From assembly GCA_903875215.1 (NCBI GenBank), contig CAIQVH010000031.1, forward strand, positions 1-64,000: DNA of 64,000 nucleotides. Direction: 5' to 3'. This stretch comes from an uncultured Anaerolineae bacterium. Lineage in GTDB: Bacteria; Chloroflexota; Anaerolineae; Anaerolineales; Villigracilaceae. The position numbers were made by a program, and so were the translations under genes. The notes under the pieces are model-generated. The model was not told the origin of the DNA. It made no database searches and worked only from the letters and a program-made list of their open reading frames with translations. Positions 41,540 through 51,295 of this stretch are shown here, piece after piece; within the stretch, counting starts at the first letter, position 1; each line of letters begins with the position of its first letter.

Positions 41540-42001
41540 TTATTTTTCGGCCAGTCGTTGTTGCTGACGTTTATTCCCTTCGTCCAGTTTGATCTGTTCG
41601 GCGGGGGTTTCCACGCTGATCGGTGGGACGAGGGTTGGGTGGCCGGTTTCATCCAGGGCGACATAAACGAGGTAGGCGGTGTTGGTATGGGTGTGTTCGC
41701 CGGTGACGGGATTTTCGGCTTCGACCTGGACTTCGGCTTCGATGGAGGTGCGTCCGGCGTAGGTGACCTGTGCGGTGAGTGTCACCAATTCGCCCACTTT
41801 GATCGGCTGCCGGAAGGTCATCCGATCGATGGCAACGGTGACCACGCGCGTGCGGGTGTGCCGCATGGCGGCCAGTGCGCCGCATTCATCGACCAGTTTC
41901 ATGATCCAGCCGCCGTGAATGTTGCCGAGCGGGTTGGCGTGTTCGGGCTGCATGAATTGTGCCAGGGTGACGTGCGAATCTTTCATCGGTTTGGGCTGCA
42001 T
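41540..42001 (-). CDS. Acyl-CoA thioesterase, hot-dog fold
   Basis: 153 residues of the YciA/BFIT type: MQPEHANPLGNIHGGWIMKLVDECGALAAMRH with the catalytic region, then VVTVAIDRMTFRQPIKVGELV and GRTSIEAEVQVEAEN. A charged C-terminus (EQIKLDEGNKRQQQRLAEK) extends beyond the core. Hydrolyses fatty acyl-CoA. Confidence 0.88.
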   Translation of the reverse strand: MQPKPMKDSHVTLAQFMQPEHANPLGNIHGGWIMKLVDECGALAAMRHTRTRVVTVAIDRMTFRQPIKVGELVTLTAQVTYAGRTSIEAEVQVEAENPVTGEHTHTNTAYLVYVALDETGHPTLVPPISVETPAEQIKLDEGNKRQQQRLAEK

Positions 42002-42006
42002 GGGGT

Positions 42007-42375
42007 TTAATCCAGGTCGGCGCGGAATTCGCCTGAATCGAGGGTATGGAGCAAATCAGGTTCATCCTGCAGGACATCCACCAGCTCAAAAGGCACATCG
42101 CCCATCATTCTGGGCATTGGAGACCCTGAGGGGATGCGAATTCTGGCCGGGGCGTCGGGCGGGCGCAGGCGTGGGCGGTCTTCCTGCGAGCGTTTGCGCA
42201 GGATGCGCGGGTCGTTGGTCAGCATGCCGACGTAGAAACCCAGGACCGAGTAGATTTCGCGCTGCGGAGTGACGAATCCGATCCATTCGCCCTGACGGTT
42301 GAACAGATAGGGAAAAACGAGGAATGCTTCTGCGTCCCCGCGAGAAGAAAAAATGGGAATAATGGTATAGGCCAT
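42007..42375 (-). CDS. Conserved hypothetical protein, PRC-barrel-like N-terminus
   Basis: 122 residues. The first 60 (IIPIFSSRGDAEAFLVFPYLFNRQGEWIGFVT, EIYSVLGFYVGMLTNDPRIL) suggest a small beta-barrel; the rest is Pro/Arg-rich, then acidic. No function can be given. The ATG lies 6 nt after a TATAAT box, so the message is probably leaderless. It is the first of a run of twelve minus-strand genes ending at 32696. Confidence 0.65.
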   Translation of the reverse strand: MAYTIIPIFSSRGDAEAFLVFPYLFNRQGEWIGFVTPQREIYSVLGFYVGMLTNDPRILRKRSQEDRPRLRPPDAPARIRIPSGSPMPRMMGDVPFELVDVLQDEPDLLHTLDSGEFRADLD

Positions 42376-42381
42376 GGCTTA

Positions 42382-42387
42382 ATTATA
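42382..42387 (-). promoter_or_regulatory. -10 box giving a leaderless transcript
   Basis: Minus-strand TATAAT ends 6 nt before the ATG at 42375. A GC-rich hairpin CCCCCGTT/AACGGGGG (42396-42421) lies just upstream and may end the preceding operon. Confidence 0.65.
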
Positions 42388-42456
42388 GTACGCAACCCCC
42401 GTTTTCCAGATGGAACGGGGGCTGACGGAACGAACGGGGGAGGGGAAACTGGCGCT

Positions 42457-42923
42457 TTATGACGCGGTGTCCACGTCGCTGTAAGTCCAGTAGCGGTTGA
42501 CGAAGAAATTCCAGAGCATGACTACTCCGACCGCGAAGGCCAGGGTGATGTTGTGGCTGAGGAAATTGTGGAGATTGGCCACTGGCCTGACAGGCAGGCC
42601 GCCCAGGAAGCGATCCATGAGTGGCTCGCCGAATTTCAGGATGGGCAGGCGGATGATCAGGCCGAGGGCATTGATCATCCCGAATTGCAGCAACTGTCCG
42701 AGCAATGGTTTGGAGCGTGATTCCGGGTAGGTCCACAGGCGGTTCCAGATGAAATTGCTGATTACGGCGCAGATAAATGAGATTGTTCCGGCCAGCACCA
42801 GCGGGGTATCGGCCAGCCAGAGCAGCAGGTTCATAATCCCAAAATCGACCACGGCGCCGAAGGTGCCAACCATGGCGAATTTAAGGAAACGGGTGCGTTC
42901 AACAGGGTTTTTGATAATTGCTG

Positions 42924-42927
<4 letters not shown>
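42457..42927 (-). CDS. GtrA-family membrane protein
   Basis: 156 residues, four helices. [43 protein letters not shown] and FFVNRYWTY are the GtrA hallmarks; the family flips or transfers lipid-linked sugars for cell-surface polymers. ATG at 42927 overlaps the epimerase gene by 4 nt, so the two are coupled. Confidence 0.88.
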
Positions 42928-43883
<956 letters not shown>

Positions 43884-43960
43884 GAATTCCTCCAGCAAAA
43901 TGGGTTTAACGGGACTGGCGGGGAAGTTTTCCGCGCCGGGGCCGCGTCGTTGCTTGATGT

Positions 43961-45574
43961 TTATTTCCAGTCAATTTTTTGAATCAAACCGTCATCGGTT
44001 ACCTGGGTAGCGGTGCCGCTGGCGGCGTCAATCAACCAGAGGTTGCCCAGGTAGACCACTGCCACGAAGTCGCCTTCCACGAAAGTGGGGGCAGCGGGTG
44101 ACCAGACCGGGGTCTGTGGCTCCAGGCCGGGTGAGCCGGGCTGAGGAAAGACGACTTTGTGATTGGATCCGTCCCGATCGATCAACACCAGCTGGTAGCC
44201 GCAGGTATCTGATTGTTGGGGAATCAGGGCCTGCAAGTAAGAGAGATAATATGCTTTTTCTGGCTGGGCCGGGTTGGCGAAGGACGCAGAAGGGTAGGCG
44301 AACATCCCGCTTTGCTGGATGATAGGCGCCCGGGCTGTGGAATCCAGGGAAAGAGCGCTCAGGTCGAAATTGGGGGATTCTTCCAGGTTCACCAGCCCCG
44401 GCGGAGGCGCGTGCGTGACGAAGAACAGGGTACGCCCGTCGGCGCCCCAACCCAGGGGTGGAATCAACGCCCAATCGGAGCGGGTCTGGAGCGGGACAAT
44501 CTCTGCCAGCGGCAGCAGAGCTTTGTCTTTGAAATTGACCAACCCGATGCCATCTGGACGACTGAAGGCCAGTTGACTCCCATCGGGCGACCAGATGAAG
44601 TTGGTGCCCCACCAGCCATAAATGCCGCCGGTGTTTGGTTCGAGGATTTTTTCCCGCACACCCAGAGCGCCTTTGTCGCCGAAGCGCATGCGGAAAAGAT
44701 CGTTGTTGGCCTGCCAGCCGGGTGCTGCCGTACGCGGCTCCACGGTGGAGTAAAGTACGGTCATCGAGGTTTTTGGATCCCAATCGGCAAAGTGGACGAT
44801 ATTCGGGGTGCGCAGGTTGATCGGCTTTGCCAGTGGATCGGTCAGACTGACCACCCACAAGGTGTTGATTTCCTTGTCGGCTGGCTGGGCTGATTTGCGA
44901 GTGAATAGTAACCATTTCCCGTTGGGAGAAATTTTCAAGATGCGCCCGTCCAGTGGTGTAGCCGGGTCATTATTACTGACCACTGGTGTGCGGTTGGATG
45001 TGGATCCCTGCATCATCCATGCGCTGCCGCTGGCCAGGTAGACCAGTTTGCCGGGGATGGGCAGTGGCGCAAATGGCGATCGCACTCCGACCATGATGAT
45101 TTCTGGCAGTGCGGCTTCCAGGATGGCGACTCGCGAAATGCTGGTGTTGACCAGCGCATCATCTTCGTAATACCGGCGGTAAGTGGTTTCCTGTGTGCCA
45201 TTCTTGCCCGGCTGGATCATCAGTGTTTCGCCTTGTGGCAAAGATTCGTTGCGTACCAGCTGGCGCTCGTAAGGGATCACGTTTTGCTGGGTTTCAAATT
45301 CCTCGCGTCCACGCGTCACTTTGACTGTCAAACCGGCACTGATCGGTGTGTAGAGCGGCGGTTCTACCTTGTCCAAACTGCCGGCGCTCAGCCCGGCGGA
45401 ATTCAGGGCTTGCTGCACCGTACTCCCGGTTGAGACTTCCACTGTGTATTCCTGCCCGTCGGCAGAAATGCTCACCGGCAGGCTGACCTGGCTCTGGGAT
45501 ACCTGCGGAGACAGGCAGCCGCTCAGCGCAAGGGCAGAAAGCATCAACAGCAGGACGAGGCGGGAAAAGGACAT
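43961..45574 (-). CDS. Lipoprotein with DUF348/G5 domains and beta-propeller
   Basis: 537 residues. The signal ends in the lipobox LSGC. Residues about 35-85 form a DUF348 domain ([22 protein letters not shown]), residues 85-140 a G5 domain ([18 protein letters not shown]). Residues 160-537 have TolB/WD40-like blades such as [30 protein letters not shown] and [15 protein letters not shown]5 and DUF348 domains usually bind cell-wall sugars. It may be a surface sensor or scaffold. Confidence 0.82.
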   Translation of the reverse strand: MSFSRLVLLLMLSALALSGCLSPQVSQSQVSLPVSISADGQEYTVEVSTGSTVQQALNSAGLSAGSLDKVEPPLYTPISAGLTVKVTRGREEFETQQNVIPYERQLVRNESLPQGETLMIQPGKNGTQETTYRRYYEDDALVNTSISRVAILEAALPEIIMVGVRSPFAPLPIPGKLVYLASGSAWMMQGSTSNRTPVVSNNDPATPLDGRILKISPNGKWLLFTRKSAQPADKEINTLWVVSLTDPLAKPINLRTPNIVHFADWDPKTSMTVLYSTVEPRTAAPGWQANNDLFRMRFGDKGALGVREKILEPNTGGIYGWWGTNFIWSPDGSQLAFSRPDGIGLVNFKDKALLPLAEIVPLQTRSDWALIPPLGWGADGRTLFFVTHAPPPGLVNLEESPNFDLSALSLDSTARAPIIQQSGMFAYPSASFANPAQPEKAYYLSYLQALIPQQSDTCGYQLVLIDRDGSNHKVVFPQPGSPGLEPQTPVWSPAAPTFVEGDFVAVVYLGNLWLIDAASGTATQVTDDGLIQKIDWK

Positions 45575-45593
45575 GATTACGGTATAATCCGGC

Positions 45594-46154
45594 CTACTTG
45601 GTTCGCCCGGTGACTGTCAACACACCATCAGCGATGGTGATGGTTTCGAGACGGAAGCCGATGGCAGCAGGGCCGAGCGCCCCGGTGAAGGCCTCCTGGG
45701 CCATGGATCCGAGGGCACTTTTCATGGCATCAGGCACGGGCAGTGGCCCAAAGTCGACCGAAGCCACGTTGATGACCGGCGTACCTTCAGCGTCGAGCGT
45801 GATTTCCACCACGATGCGGACATTGGCCTGCAACTGTCCCTGGATGGCTTTGCCGTAAATTTGCATTTGGCCGTCGCGCAGGTAAACCTGCGGTTCAGTC
45901 AGGAGTGGATCACTCTCCAGGACGAGTTTTTCGACGAGCAGTGAAGTCAGCTGGCTCTCGGTGATGGTGATCGACAACTCACCGCTTTGAGCGGCGGCGG
46001 TTTGAGCGGCCTCCAATTGTTGTTCCAGGCTACCCGCCGCTTCCGTTGAAACCGGGATGGAGGTGGCCGGGTACTCCGGCCCGCCGATAAAGAAGGTGCA
46101 AGCCAGCGAAGCCAGCAGCAGCGCCAGGCTTGCAAGCAGAACATTATGTTTCAT
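45594..46154 (-). CDS. Lipoprotein of unknown function
   Basis: 186 residues. Signal with lipobox LASLAC, then a short linker and a soluble beta-rich part with repeating valine stretches (ANVRIVVEITLDAEGTPVINVASV). It resembles LmeA/DUF2993-type lipid-binding proteins only loosely. It stops 19 nt before the DUF348 lipoprotein starts, so both are probably co-transcribed. ATG at 46154 is taken because the signal peptide begins there. Confidence 0.68.
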   Translation of the reverse strand: MKHNVLLASLALLLASLACTFFIGGPEYPATSIPVSTEAAGSLEQQLEAAQTAAAQSGELSITITESQLTSLLVEKLVLESDPLLTEPQVYLRDGQMQIYGKAIQGQLQANVRIVVEITLDAEGTPVINVASVDFGPLPVPDAMKSALGSMAQEAFTGALGPAAIGFRLETITIADGVLTVTGRTK

Positions 46155-46221
46155 AAAAACTCCCATCGGTCCGCCAGTACGCCTGACGGTTTCATAAGAT
46201 CTTAAGCGGAGCAATTATAGC

Positions 46222-46782
46222 ATGAGCGAATCTCAAAACAATCCTGAACTAAGCCTGCCCGCGCTCATTGAGGGCCTGTTATTTGTCGCCTCAGAACCGG
46301 TCTCCACTCAGCAGCTCTCTGCCGCGCTGGATCTGGGCATTGGCGTGGTGGAAAAGGGCCTGACCGAACTCGAGGAGCAGCTCTCCACCCGTGGGCTACG
46401 CCTGCAGCGCCATGCCGGGCGCGTTCAGCTGACCACGGCTCCCGAACTGGCTGACCCGGTTGAGAGATTACTCGGCCTGGAAGCCACCAGCCGTATCAGC
46501 CGCGCTGCGCTCGAAACCCTGGCCATCATCGCCTACCAGCAGCCGGTCACACGCCCGGCAGTCGATGCGGTACGCGGCGTCAACAGCGATGGCGTCATCA
46601 AGAGCTTACTCAGCAAGGGGCTTTTGCAGGAAGTCGGACGCTCTGAAGGCCCCGGCCGCCCGATCTTGTATGGCACCACCCCCGAATTTTTGCAGCACTT
46701 CGGCTTGAACACCCTCTCCGAGCTGCCACCCTTAAATCTACCTGAACTGGCTGACAGGGACGTGGATCTGCTCAAAGGCTAG
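46222..46782 (+). CDS. scpB: Segregation and condensation protein B
   Basis: 186 residues with two winged-helix domains: LPALIEGLLFVASEPVSTQQL near the start and LETLAIIAYQQPVTRPAVDAVRGVNSDGVIKSLL in the second, the strongest ScpB motif, then GPGRPILYGTTPEFLQHFGL. It binds the kleisin ScpA (30801). An intrinsic terminator follows 50 nt later. Confidence 0.93.
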   Translation: MSESQNNPELSLPALIEGLLFVASEPVSTQQLSAALDLGIGVVEKGLTELEEQLSTRGLRLQRHAGRVQLTTAPELADPVERLLGLEATSRISRAALETLAIIAYQQPVTRPAVDAVRGVNSDGVIKSLLSKGLLQEVGRSEGPGRPILYGTTPEFLQHFGLNTLSELPPLNLPELADRDVDLLKG

Positions 46783-46831
46783 GCAGGCGCATCCCTTTCC
46801 ATCTGATCGGGTTATATTTCCCAGACCTGTG

Positions 46832-46864
46832 GGGCAAGAGATTCAGCTTGCCCTCTTTTTTTTT
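46832..46864 (+). terminator. Intrinsic terminator between scpB and fabF
   Basis: GGGCAAG, 8-nt loop, CTTGCCC, T-C-T(9). It ends only about 5 nt before the fabF ribosome site (AAGGAG), so fabF must be reached by read-through or by a promoter that puts this hairpin in its leader. Confidence 0.8.
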
Positions 46865-46879
46865 CAAGGAGAGTATTTT

Positions 46880-48121
46880 ATGCGTAGACGTGTTGTGGTG
46901 ACCGGCCTGGGATGTATCAGCCCGCTTGGGAACAACCTGAAAGAAACCTGGGATGCCCTGCTGGCCGGAAAATCTGGCGCCGCGCCGATCACTTTGTTTG
47001 ATGCGAGTGCCCATAAAACCCGCTTCGCCTGTGAAGTGAAAGGGTTTGATGCCGCGGCCTTGTTTGGAAATCGTGAAGCCCGCCGGATGGATCGCTTTTG
47101 CCAGTTTGCGGTTGCCGCGGCCCAGGAAGCCGTCCAGCAGGCCGGGCTGATCGTCACCGAGCACAACCGCGACCGGATCGGCGTCATCGTTGGCACCGGT
47201 ATCGGCGGCGTTTCAACGCTGCTTGAGCAGGTCGAAGTACTGCGCGAAAAAGGCCCCGAGCGGGTCAGTCCCTTTTTAGTGCCGATGATGATAGCCGATA
47301 ATGCTGCTGGAACCATTGCCATCCGCATGGGCGTGCGCGGCCCGAATGCGGCCTTTGTCACGGCCTGCGCCACAGGCTCCAACGCAGTCGGCGAAGCGGC
47401 CGAAATGATCCGGCGCTCCTCAGCCGAAGTTATGCTGGCTGGCGGCGCGGAAGCTTCCATCGTCAGCGTAGCCATGGCCGGGCTGAATGTCATGACCGCC
47501 CTCTCCACCCGAAACGAAGACCCGCAAGCCGCTTCGCGGCCTTTCGACCGTGATCGTGACGGATTTGTGATGGGCGAAGGTGGCGCCATCCTGGTCCTCG
47601 AAGAACTCGAACACGCCCGCGCACGCGGCGCTCATATCCTGTGTGAATTGAGCGGCTATGGCACAAGCGACGATGCCTATCACATCTCTGCACCGGCCGA
47701 AAACGGCGCCGGCGCGGCGCTCTGCATGCAACTGGCGCTTGATAACGCTGGCCTGTCCTCGCGGGACATTGACTACATCAACGCCCACGGCACATCCACC
47801 CCGCTTAACGATAAATCGGAAACCGCGGCAATCAAGACCGTATTTGGTGACCTGGCCTACCGCCTGGCGATTTCCTCCACCAAATCCATGACAGGCCACC
47901 TGCTCGGTGCCTCCGGCGCGCTGGAAGCTGCTTTCTGCACCAACATTTTCCAGGCTGGCATCCTCCCGCCGACCATCAACTACACCACTCCCGACCCGGC
48001 CTGCGACCTGGATTACATTCCGCAAACTCCGCGTGCCATGCAGCCGCGCCATATCATGTCCAATTCCTTTGGCTTCGGCGGCCACAACGCCACTTTGATT
48101 TTCAGCCGATTTGACCGTTAA
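46880..48121 (+). CDS. fabF: 3-oxoacyl-ACP synthase II
   Basis: Condensing enzyme of fatty-acid elongation. 413 residues. Cys163 in FVTACATGSNAV is the acyl site; the two His are in NAHGTSTPLNDKSE and STKSMTGHLLGASGALEA, with the conserved Lys in the latter. NSFGFGGHNATLIF closes it. ATG at 46880 follows AAGGAGAG. Confidence 0.93.
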   Translation: MRRRVVVTGLGCISPLGNNLKETWDALLAGKSGAAPITLFDASAHKTRFACEVKGFDAAALFGNREARRMDRFCQFAVAAAQEAVQQAGLIVTEHNRDRIGVIVGTGIGGVSTLLEQVEVLREKGPERVSPFLVPMMIADNAAGTIAIRMGVRGPNAAFVTACATGSNAVGEAAEMIRRSSAEVMLAGGAEASIVSVAMAGLNVMTALSTRNEDPQAASRPFDRDRDGFVMGEGGAILVLEELEHARARGAHILCELSGYGTSDDAYHISAPAENGAGAALCMQLALDNAGLSSRDIDYINAHGTSTPLNDKSETAAIKTVFGDLAYRLAISSTKSMTGHLLGASGALEAAFCTNIFQAGILPPTINYTTPDPACDLDYIPQTPRAMQPRHIMSNSFGFGGHNATLIFSRFDR

Positions 48122-48175
48122 TGAAACAGACCACAGCCCATAGAAACTGTTTGAGCCTGTGGTAAGGAGAGTTTT

Positions 48176-49279
48176 ATGCCTTACGCACATATCACCGGTT
48201 GGGGGATGACCGTTCCTCGCAAAATCCTTACCAACGATGACCTCAGCAAAATGGTGGAAACCAACGATGCCTGGATCCGCGAAATGACCGGCATTCGTGA
48301 GCGCCGCATCGCAGCCGAAGGCGAGACATCCGCTACGCTGGGCGCTGACGCCGCTTTCAAGGCCCTTTCTGTGGCCGGAGTGCTGCCCACCGAAGTCGAC
48401 CTGATCATTTGCTCCACCTCCTCGCCCGAGCATATTTTCCCTGCCACAGCCTGTCTGATCCAGGATGCCATCGGGGCCTCCAACGCCGGCGCCTTCGATT
48501 TGCTGGCTGCCTGCTCGGGATTTATCTACGCCCTGAATATGGCCGCCCAATCAATCCGTACCGGCTCCATCAAAACCGCGCTGGTAATTGGCTCCGAAAC
48601 CCTTTCGCGCTTCACCAACTACAAGGATCGCAACACTTGCATCCTGTTTGGTGATGGCTCCGGCGCATTCGTTTTACAAGCCAGCGAAAAACCCGGTGGC
48701 GTGATGGGTTCGGTGATGCACTCGGACGGTTCCGGCGGAGATTTTCTGTCCCTGCCAGCAGGCGGCAGCCGGCATCCGGCCAGTGAAGTCACCCTGCATA
48801 CCGGAATGCACTTCATTCACATGGACGGCAAGGAAGTATTCCGGTTTGCCACGCGCGTCATGGCCCAGGCCACGCTGGAGGCCGTTGAAAAATCGGGTTG
48901 GAAAGCCGAAGAATTGGAATTGATCGTCCCGCACCAGGCCAATCGCCGCATTATCGAGGCGGCAGCGCGCGGCTTGAAGATGCCCATGGAGAAATTTGTC
49001 GTCAACCTCGACCGTTATGGAAATACTTCCACAGCCTCCATCCCGATCGCCGTCGTCGAAGCTGTGCAAACAGGCAGGCTGAAAAGCGGAACCAAGGCCG
49101 TTTTCGTCGGCTTTGGCGCAGGGCTCACCTGGGGAGCCCTGGCGGTGGAATGGTCCGGCCCAATTCAACCGGAACGCGCCATTCGGCCCGAGTGGTACCG
49201 GCCGTTTGCGCGCCTGCGCTCTTTTGTCCGGCGCTTGCTGCGCCTGCTCGAAGGGCTGTTCTTTGGCCGCGAGCTGTAG
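48176..49279 (+). CDS. fabH: 3-oxoacyl-ACP synthase III with C-terminal tail
   Basis: 367 residues. Starts fatty-acid synthesis from acyl-CoA and malonyl-ACP. Active Cys113 (DLLAACSGFIYAL), His in VPHQANRRIIEAA, Asn in NLDRYGNTSTASIP. The usual enzyme ends near GAGLTWGALAVEW; here about 40 residues follow, rich in Arg and aromatic residues (RPFARLRSFVRRLLRLLEGLF), possibly an amphipathic membrane-binding helix. AAGGAGAG precedes the ATG. In operon with fabF. Confidence 0.9.
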   Translation: MPYAHITGWGMTVPRKILTNDDLSKMVETNDAWIREMTGIRERRIAAEGETSATLGADAAFKALSVAGVLPTEVDLIICSTSSPEHIFPATACLIQDAIGASNAGAFDLLAACSGFIYALNMAAQSIRTGSIKTALVIGSETLSRFTNYKDRNTCILFGDGSGAFVLQASEKPGGVMGSVMHSDGSGGDFLSLPAGGSRHPASEVTLHTGMHFIHMDGKEVFRFATRVMAQATLEAVEKSGWKAEELELIVPHQANRRIIEAAARGLKMPMEKFVVNLDRYGNTSTASIPIAVVEAVQTGRLKSGTKAVFVGFGAGLTWGALAVEWSGPIQPERAIRPEWYRPFARLRSFVRRLLRLLEGLFFGREL

Positions 49280-49341
49280 CATGGTCAAATAATCTTGAGT
49301 ATGATAAGATAACATGCAGAAGCATAAAAAGGAGAAAAACT

Positions 49342-49539
49342 ATGCGTGTTTTAGGACTTGGTCCGGTTGAGCTGTTGATCATTCTGGTCATCGTCATCGT
49401 TCTCTTTGGCCCGGGTCGCCTGGGCAAGGTCATGGGCGAGTTGGGGAGCGGTTTGCGTTCGTTCAAAGAGGGGCTGGGTGGTAGTGAAAAGAAAGAAGAA
49501 CAAAAAACCGACACGGATGGCAACATCGAACCGAAGTAA
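49342..49539 (+). CDS. tatA: Twin-arginine translocase subunit TatA/E
   Basis: 65 residues. An N-terminal helix (GPVELLIILVIVIVLFGPGRL), the FGPGRLGKVMGELG hinge, then an amphipathic helix and a charged tail: the standard TatA plan. Forms the pore for folded proteins. AAAAGGAGA precedes ATG 49342. No tatC is in the window. Confidence 0.92.
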   Translation: MRVLGLGPVELLIILVIVIVLFGPGRLGKVMGELGSGLRSFKEGLGGSEKKEEQKTDTDGNIEPK

Positions 49540-49541
49540 AA

Positions 49542-49574
49542 AAACAGGCTCCCGAAAAGGGAGCCTGTTTTTTT
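49542..49574 (+). terminator. Intrinsic terminator of tatA
   Basis: AAACAGGCTCCC, loop GAAAA, GGGAGCCTGTTT, TTTT. Confidence 0.9.
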
Positions 49575-49595
49575 GTCGCTTTCTGGAGAGGATTA

Positions 49596-50366
49596 ATGAT
49601 CACTATTAACTATCTTGATCCCAACCCGGCGGGTTCTCCGGCAGTATTGTTGTTGCACGGGCTGGGTGCTAATGCTTCCTCGTGGAGGCTGCAATTTGAG
49701 CCGCTGATCGCGGCTGGCCTTCGTCCCATCGCGCCAGATGCGCCCGGATTTGGTGGATCGCGTTATGATGGCCGCGGCTGGACTTTTAGGCAGATTGCGG
49801 CCAACCTGGCCAGCTTATTGGACGAACTGGATATTGGCCCGGCGCATGTTGTCGGGCTTTCGATGGGCGGGGTGCTCGCCCAGCAATTTTCGCTCGATTT
49901 TCCCCAGCGGCTGCGTGACCTGGCGTTGGTCAGTACGTTTTGCCGGCTCCGGCCAGATTCGGCCTCGCAGTGGTTATATTTTTTGCTGCGCGCCGCGCTT
50001 GTTTTCACACTTGGCCCGCGCAAGCAGGCTGAAATGGTGGCACGGCGCATCTTTCCTGGGCCTGGTCAGCAGGCTTTGCGGCAGCTGGCGGCGGAACAGT
50101 TCGCCTCGGCCGATCCGCGCGCTTACCGGGCGGCCATGCGCGCCCTGGGCAGTTTTGATTCACGCCGGCGTCTGAGTGAACTCCGGATGCCGGTGTTGGT
50201 CATTACCGGTGAGCTTGATTCGACCGTCTTGCCTGGGCGGCAGAAAATGCTCGTGAATACGATTCCAGGCGCAAGGCAGGTAATCATCCCGGCGGCTGGT
50301 CATGCTGTTTCGATTGACCAGCCTGAACAGTTCAACCAGGCTCTGATGCAGTTCTGGCAGAGTTGA
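49596..50366 (+). CDS. Alpha/beta hydrolase
   Basis: 256 residues. Oxyanion LLHGLGANASSW, nucleophile elbow GLSMGGVLAQQ, Asp in VLVITGELDSTVLP and His in IPAAGHAVSIDQPEQF form the catalytic triad layout of esterase/peroxidase-type family members. Substrate unknown. GAGAGGATT precedes the ATG. Confidence 0.88.
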   Translation: MITINYLDPNPAGSPAVLLLHGLGANASSWRLQFEPLIAAGLRPIAPDAPGFGGSRYDGRGWTFRQIAANLASLLDELDIGPAHVVGLSMGGVLAQQFSLDFPQRLRDLALVSTFCRLRPDSASQWLYFLLRAALVFTLGPRKQAEMVARRIFPGPGQQALRQLAAEQFASADPRAYRAAMRALGSFDSRRRLSELRMPVLVITGELDSTVLPGRQKMLVNTIPGARQVIIPAAGHAVSIDQPEQFNQALMQFWQS

Positions 50367-50374
50367 CATCCCGC

Positions 50375-50412
50375 CAATCAAAAAAGCTCCCGGCTGGAAG
50401 CTTTTTTGATTG
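50375..50412. terminator. Bidirectional terminator at the end of the acs operon
   Basis: CAATCAAAAAAGCT, 10-nt loop, then the exact complement (50399-50412), with T runs on both strands. It ends the plus hydrolase gene and the minus acs operon. Confidence 0.88.
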
Positions 50413-50415
50413 AGA

Positions 50416-50694
50416 TTACGCTAATCCACGCTGCCTGGCTTCGGCGCGCAGGGCCAACAGGATGGCGCGGAGTTGCAGATTGCGCCTGCACGCCAGGCCG
50501 GATTCCTCCAGAACTTTCTCCGACCAGAGGGTGCGGCAGGTGAGTACTTCCTCGTCATCGAAAATGATCATCTGGACCAGACTGCCGAGGGGAATATCCT
50601 GCTCCTCGACGTGCGGCAGGTCACATTCCTGGCAGCCCCGGCACAGGTAAACATCCTGGCCGGTTGTGTCCTTGACCATGCGTCGTAAGGTCAT
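50416..50694 (-). CDS. HdrC-like iron-sulfur protein, degenerate
   Basis: 92 residues. CRGCQEC (Cys18, 21, 24) looks like the start of a 4Fe-4S site, but the fourth Cys is absent. The following IPLGSLVQMIIFDDEEVLTCRTLW matches the segment between the two clusters of HdrC/GlpC-like proteins, while the second cluster is reduced to isolated Cys53 and Cys69. Last gene of the acs operon. It may bind a metal or be a reduced electron-transfer partner of MetVF; inference only. Confidence 0.6.
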   Translation of the reverse strand: MTLRRMVKDTTGQDVYLCRGCQECDLPHVEEQDIPLGSLVQMIIFDDEEVLTCRTLWSEKVLEESGLACRRNLQLRAILLALRAEARQRGLA

Positions 50695-50699
50695 GTTGG

Positions 50700-51266
50700 T
50701 TAAAACTCATCGCCCTGTGGCTTGAGATAAAGCGTCAGGAAGGCCACGTCACGGGTGTCACCATCGGGGAACATGAAGTAATCTTCCAGCAGACACTGGG
50801 TTTTGAACCCAACCTGCTCAAAGGCGCGCACCACCTTGGTTTGCTCGGCGATGATCTCTCCGATGATGATGCGCACATCCTGTTTGCGTGCCATGTCGAT
50901 GATGGCGCGCGTCATTTTCATGCCCAGGCCGCGCTTGCGATAGTCCTTGGCCAGGAACAGGCGAAATTCGGCGATGTGGCGCTTTGGGCCATCAAAGTAG
51001 TGCAAGGTGGCGCTGCCCACGATGCGGTCTTTGACAATCGCTACCAATGGCAGCACCCGGGTGTAATCCAGGTGGTCGCACCACTCTTTGACGACCTGCG
51101 GGTCTTTGACGTTGTGACGCGTATAGAGCAGATCCTGTTCGTCGAGATGGGAGTAGTATTCGAGCAGGTGTTCAAAATCCTCGCGTACCATCGGGCGAAG
51201 CAAGACACGTACCCCGTCGCGCAGGGTGACGACATCACGGTGGTTTTCAATCTCTTTGACGAGCAT
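50700..51266 (-). CDS. GNAT-family acetyltransferase
   Basis: 188 residues. Acetyl-CoA loop FLAKDYRKRGLGMKMTRAIID and AIVKDRIVGSATLHYF mark the GNAT fold. The ending FKTQCLLEDYFMFPDGDTRDVAFL is unusual. ATG at 51266 follows AAAGGAGA. It lies between the MetVF fusion and the HdrC-like gene in the acs operon, and might modify a pathway enzyme. This is a guess. Confidence 0.82.
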   Translation of the reverse strand: MLVKEIENHRDVVTLRDGVRVLLRPMVREDFEHLLEYYSHLDEQDLLYTRHNVKDPQVVKEWCDHLDYTRVLPLVAIVKDRIVGSATLHYFDGPKRHIAEFRLFLAKDYRKRGLGMKMTRAIIDMARKQDVRIIIGEIIAEQTKVVRAFEQVGFKTQCLLEDYFMFPDGDTRDVAFLTLYLKPQGDEF

Positions 51267-51295
51267 GCTGTCTCCTTTTTGCAGCAAACGCGGGC

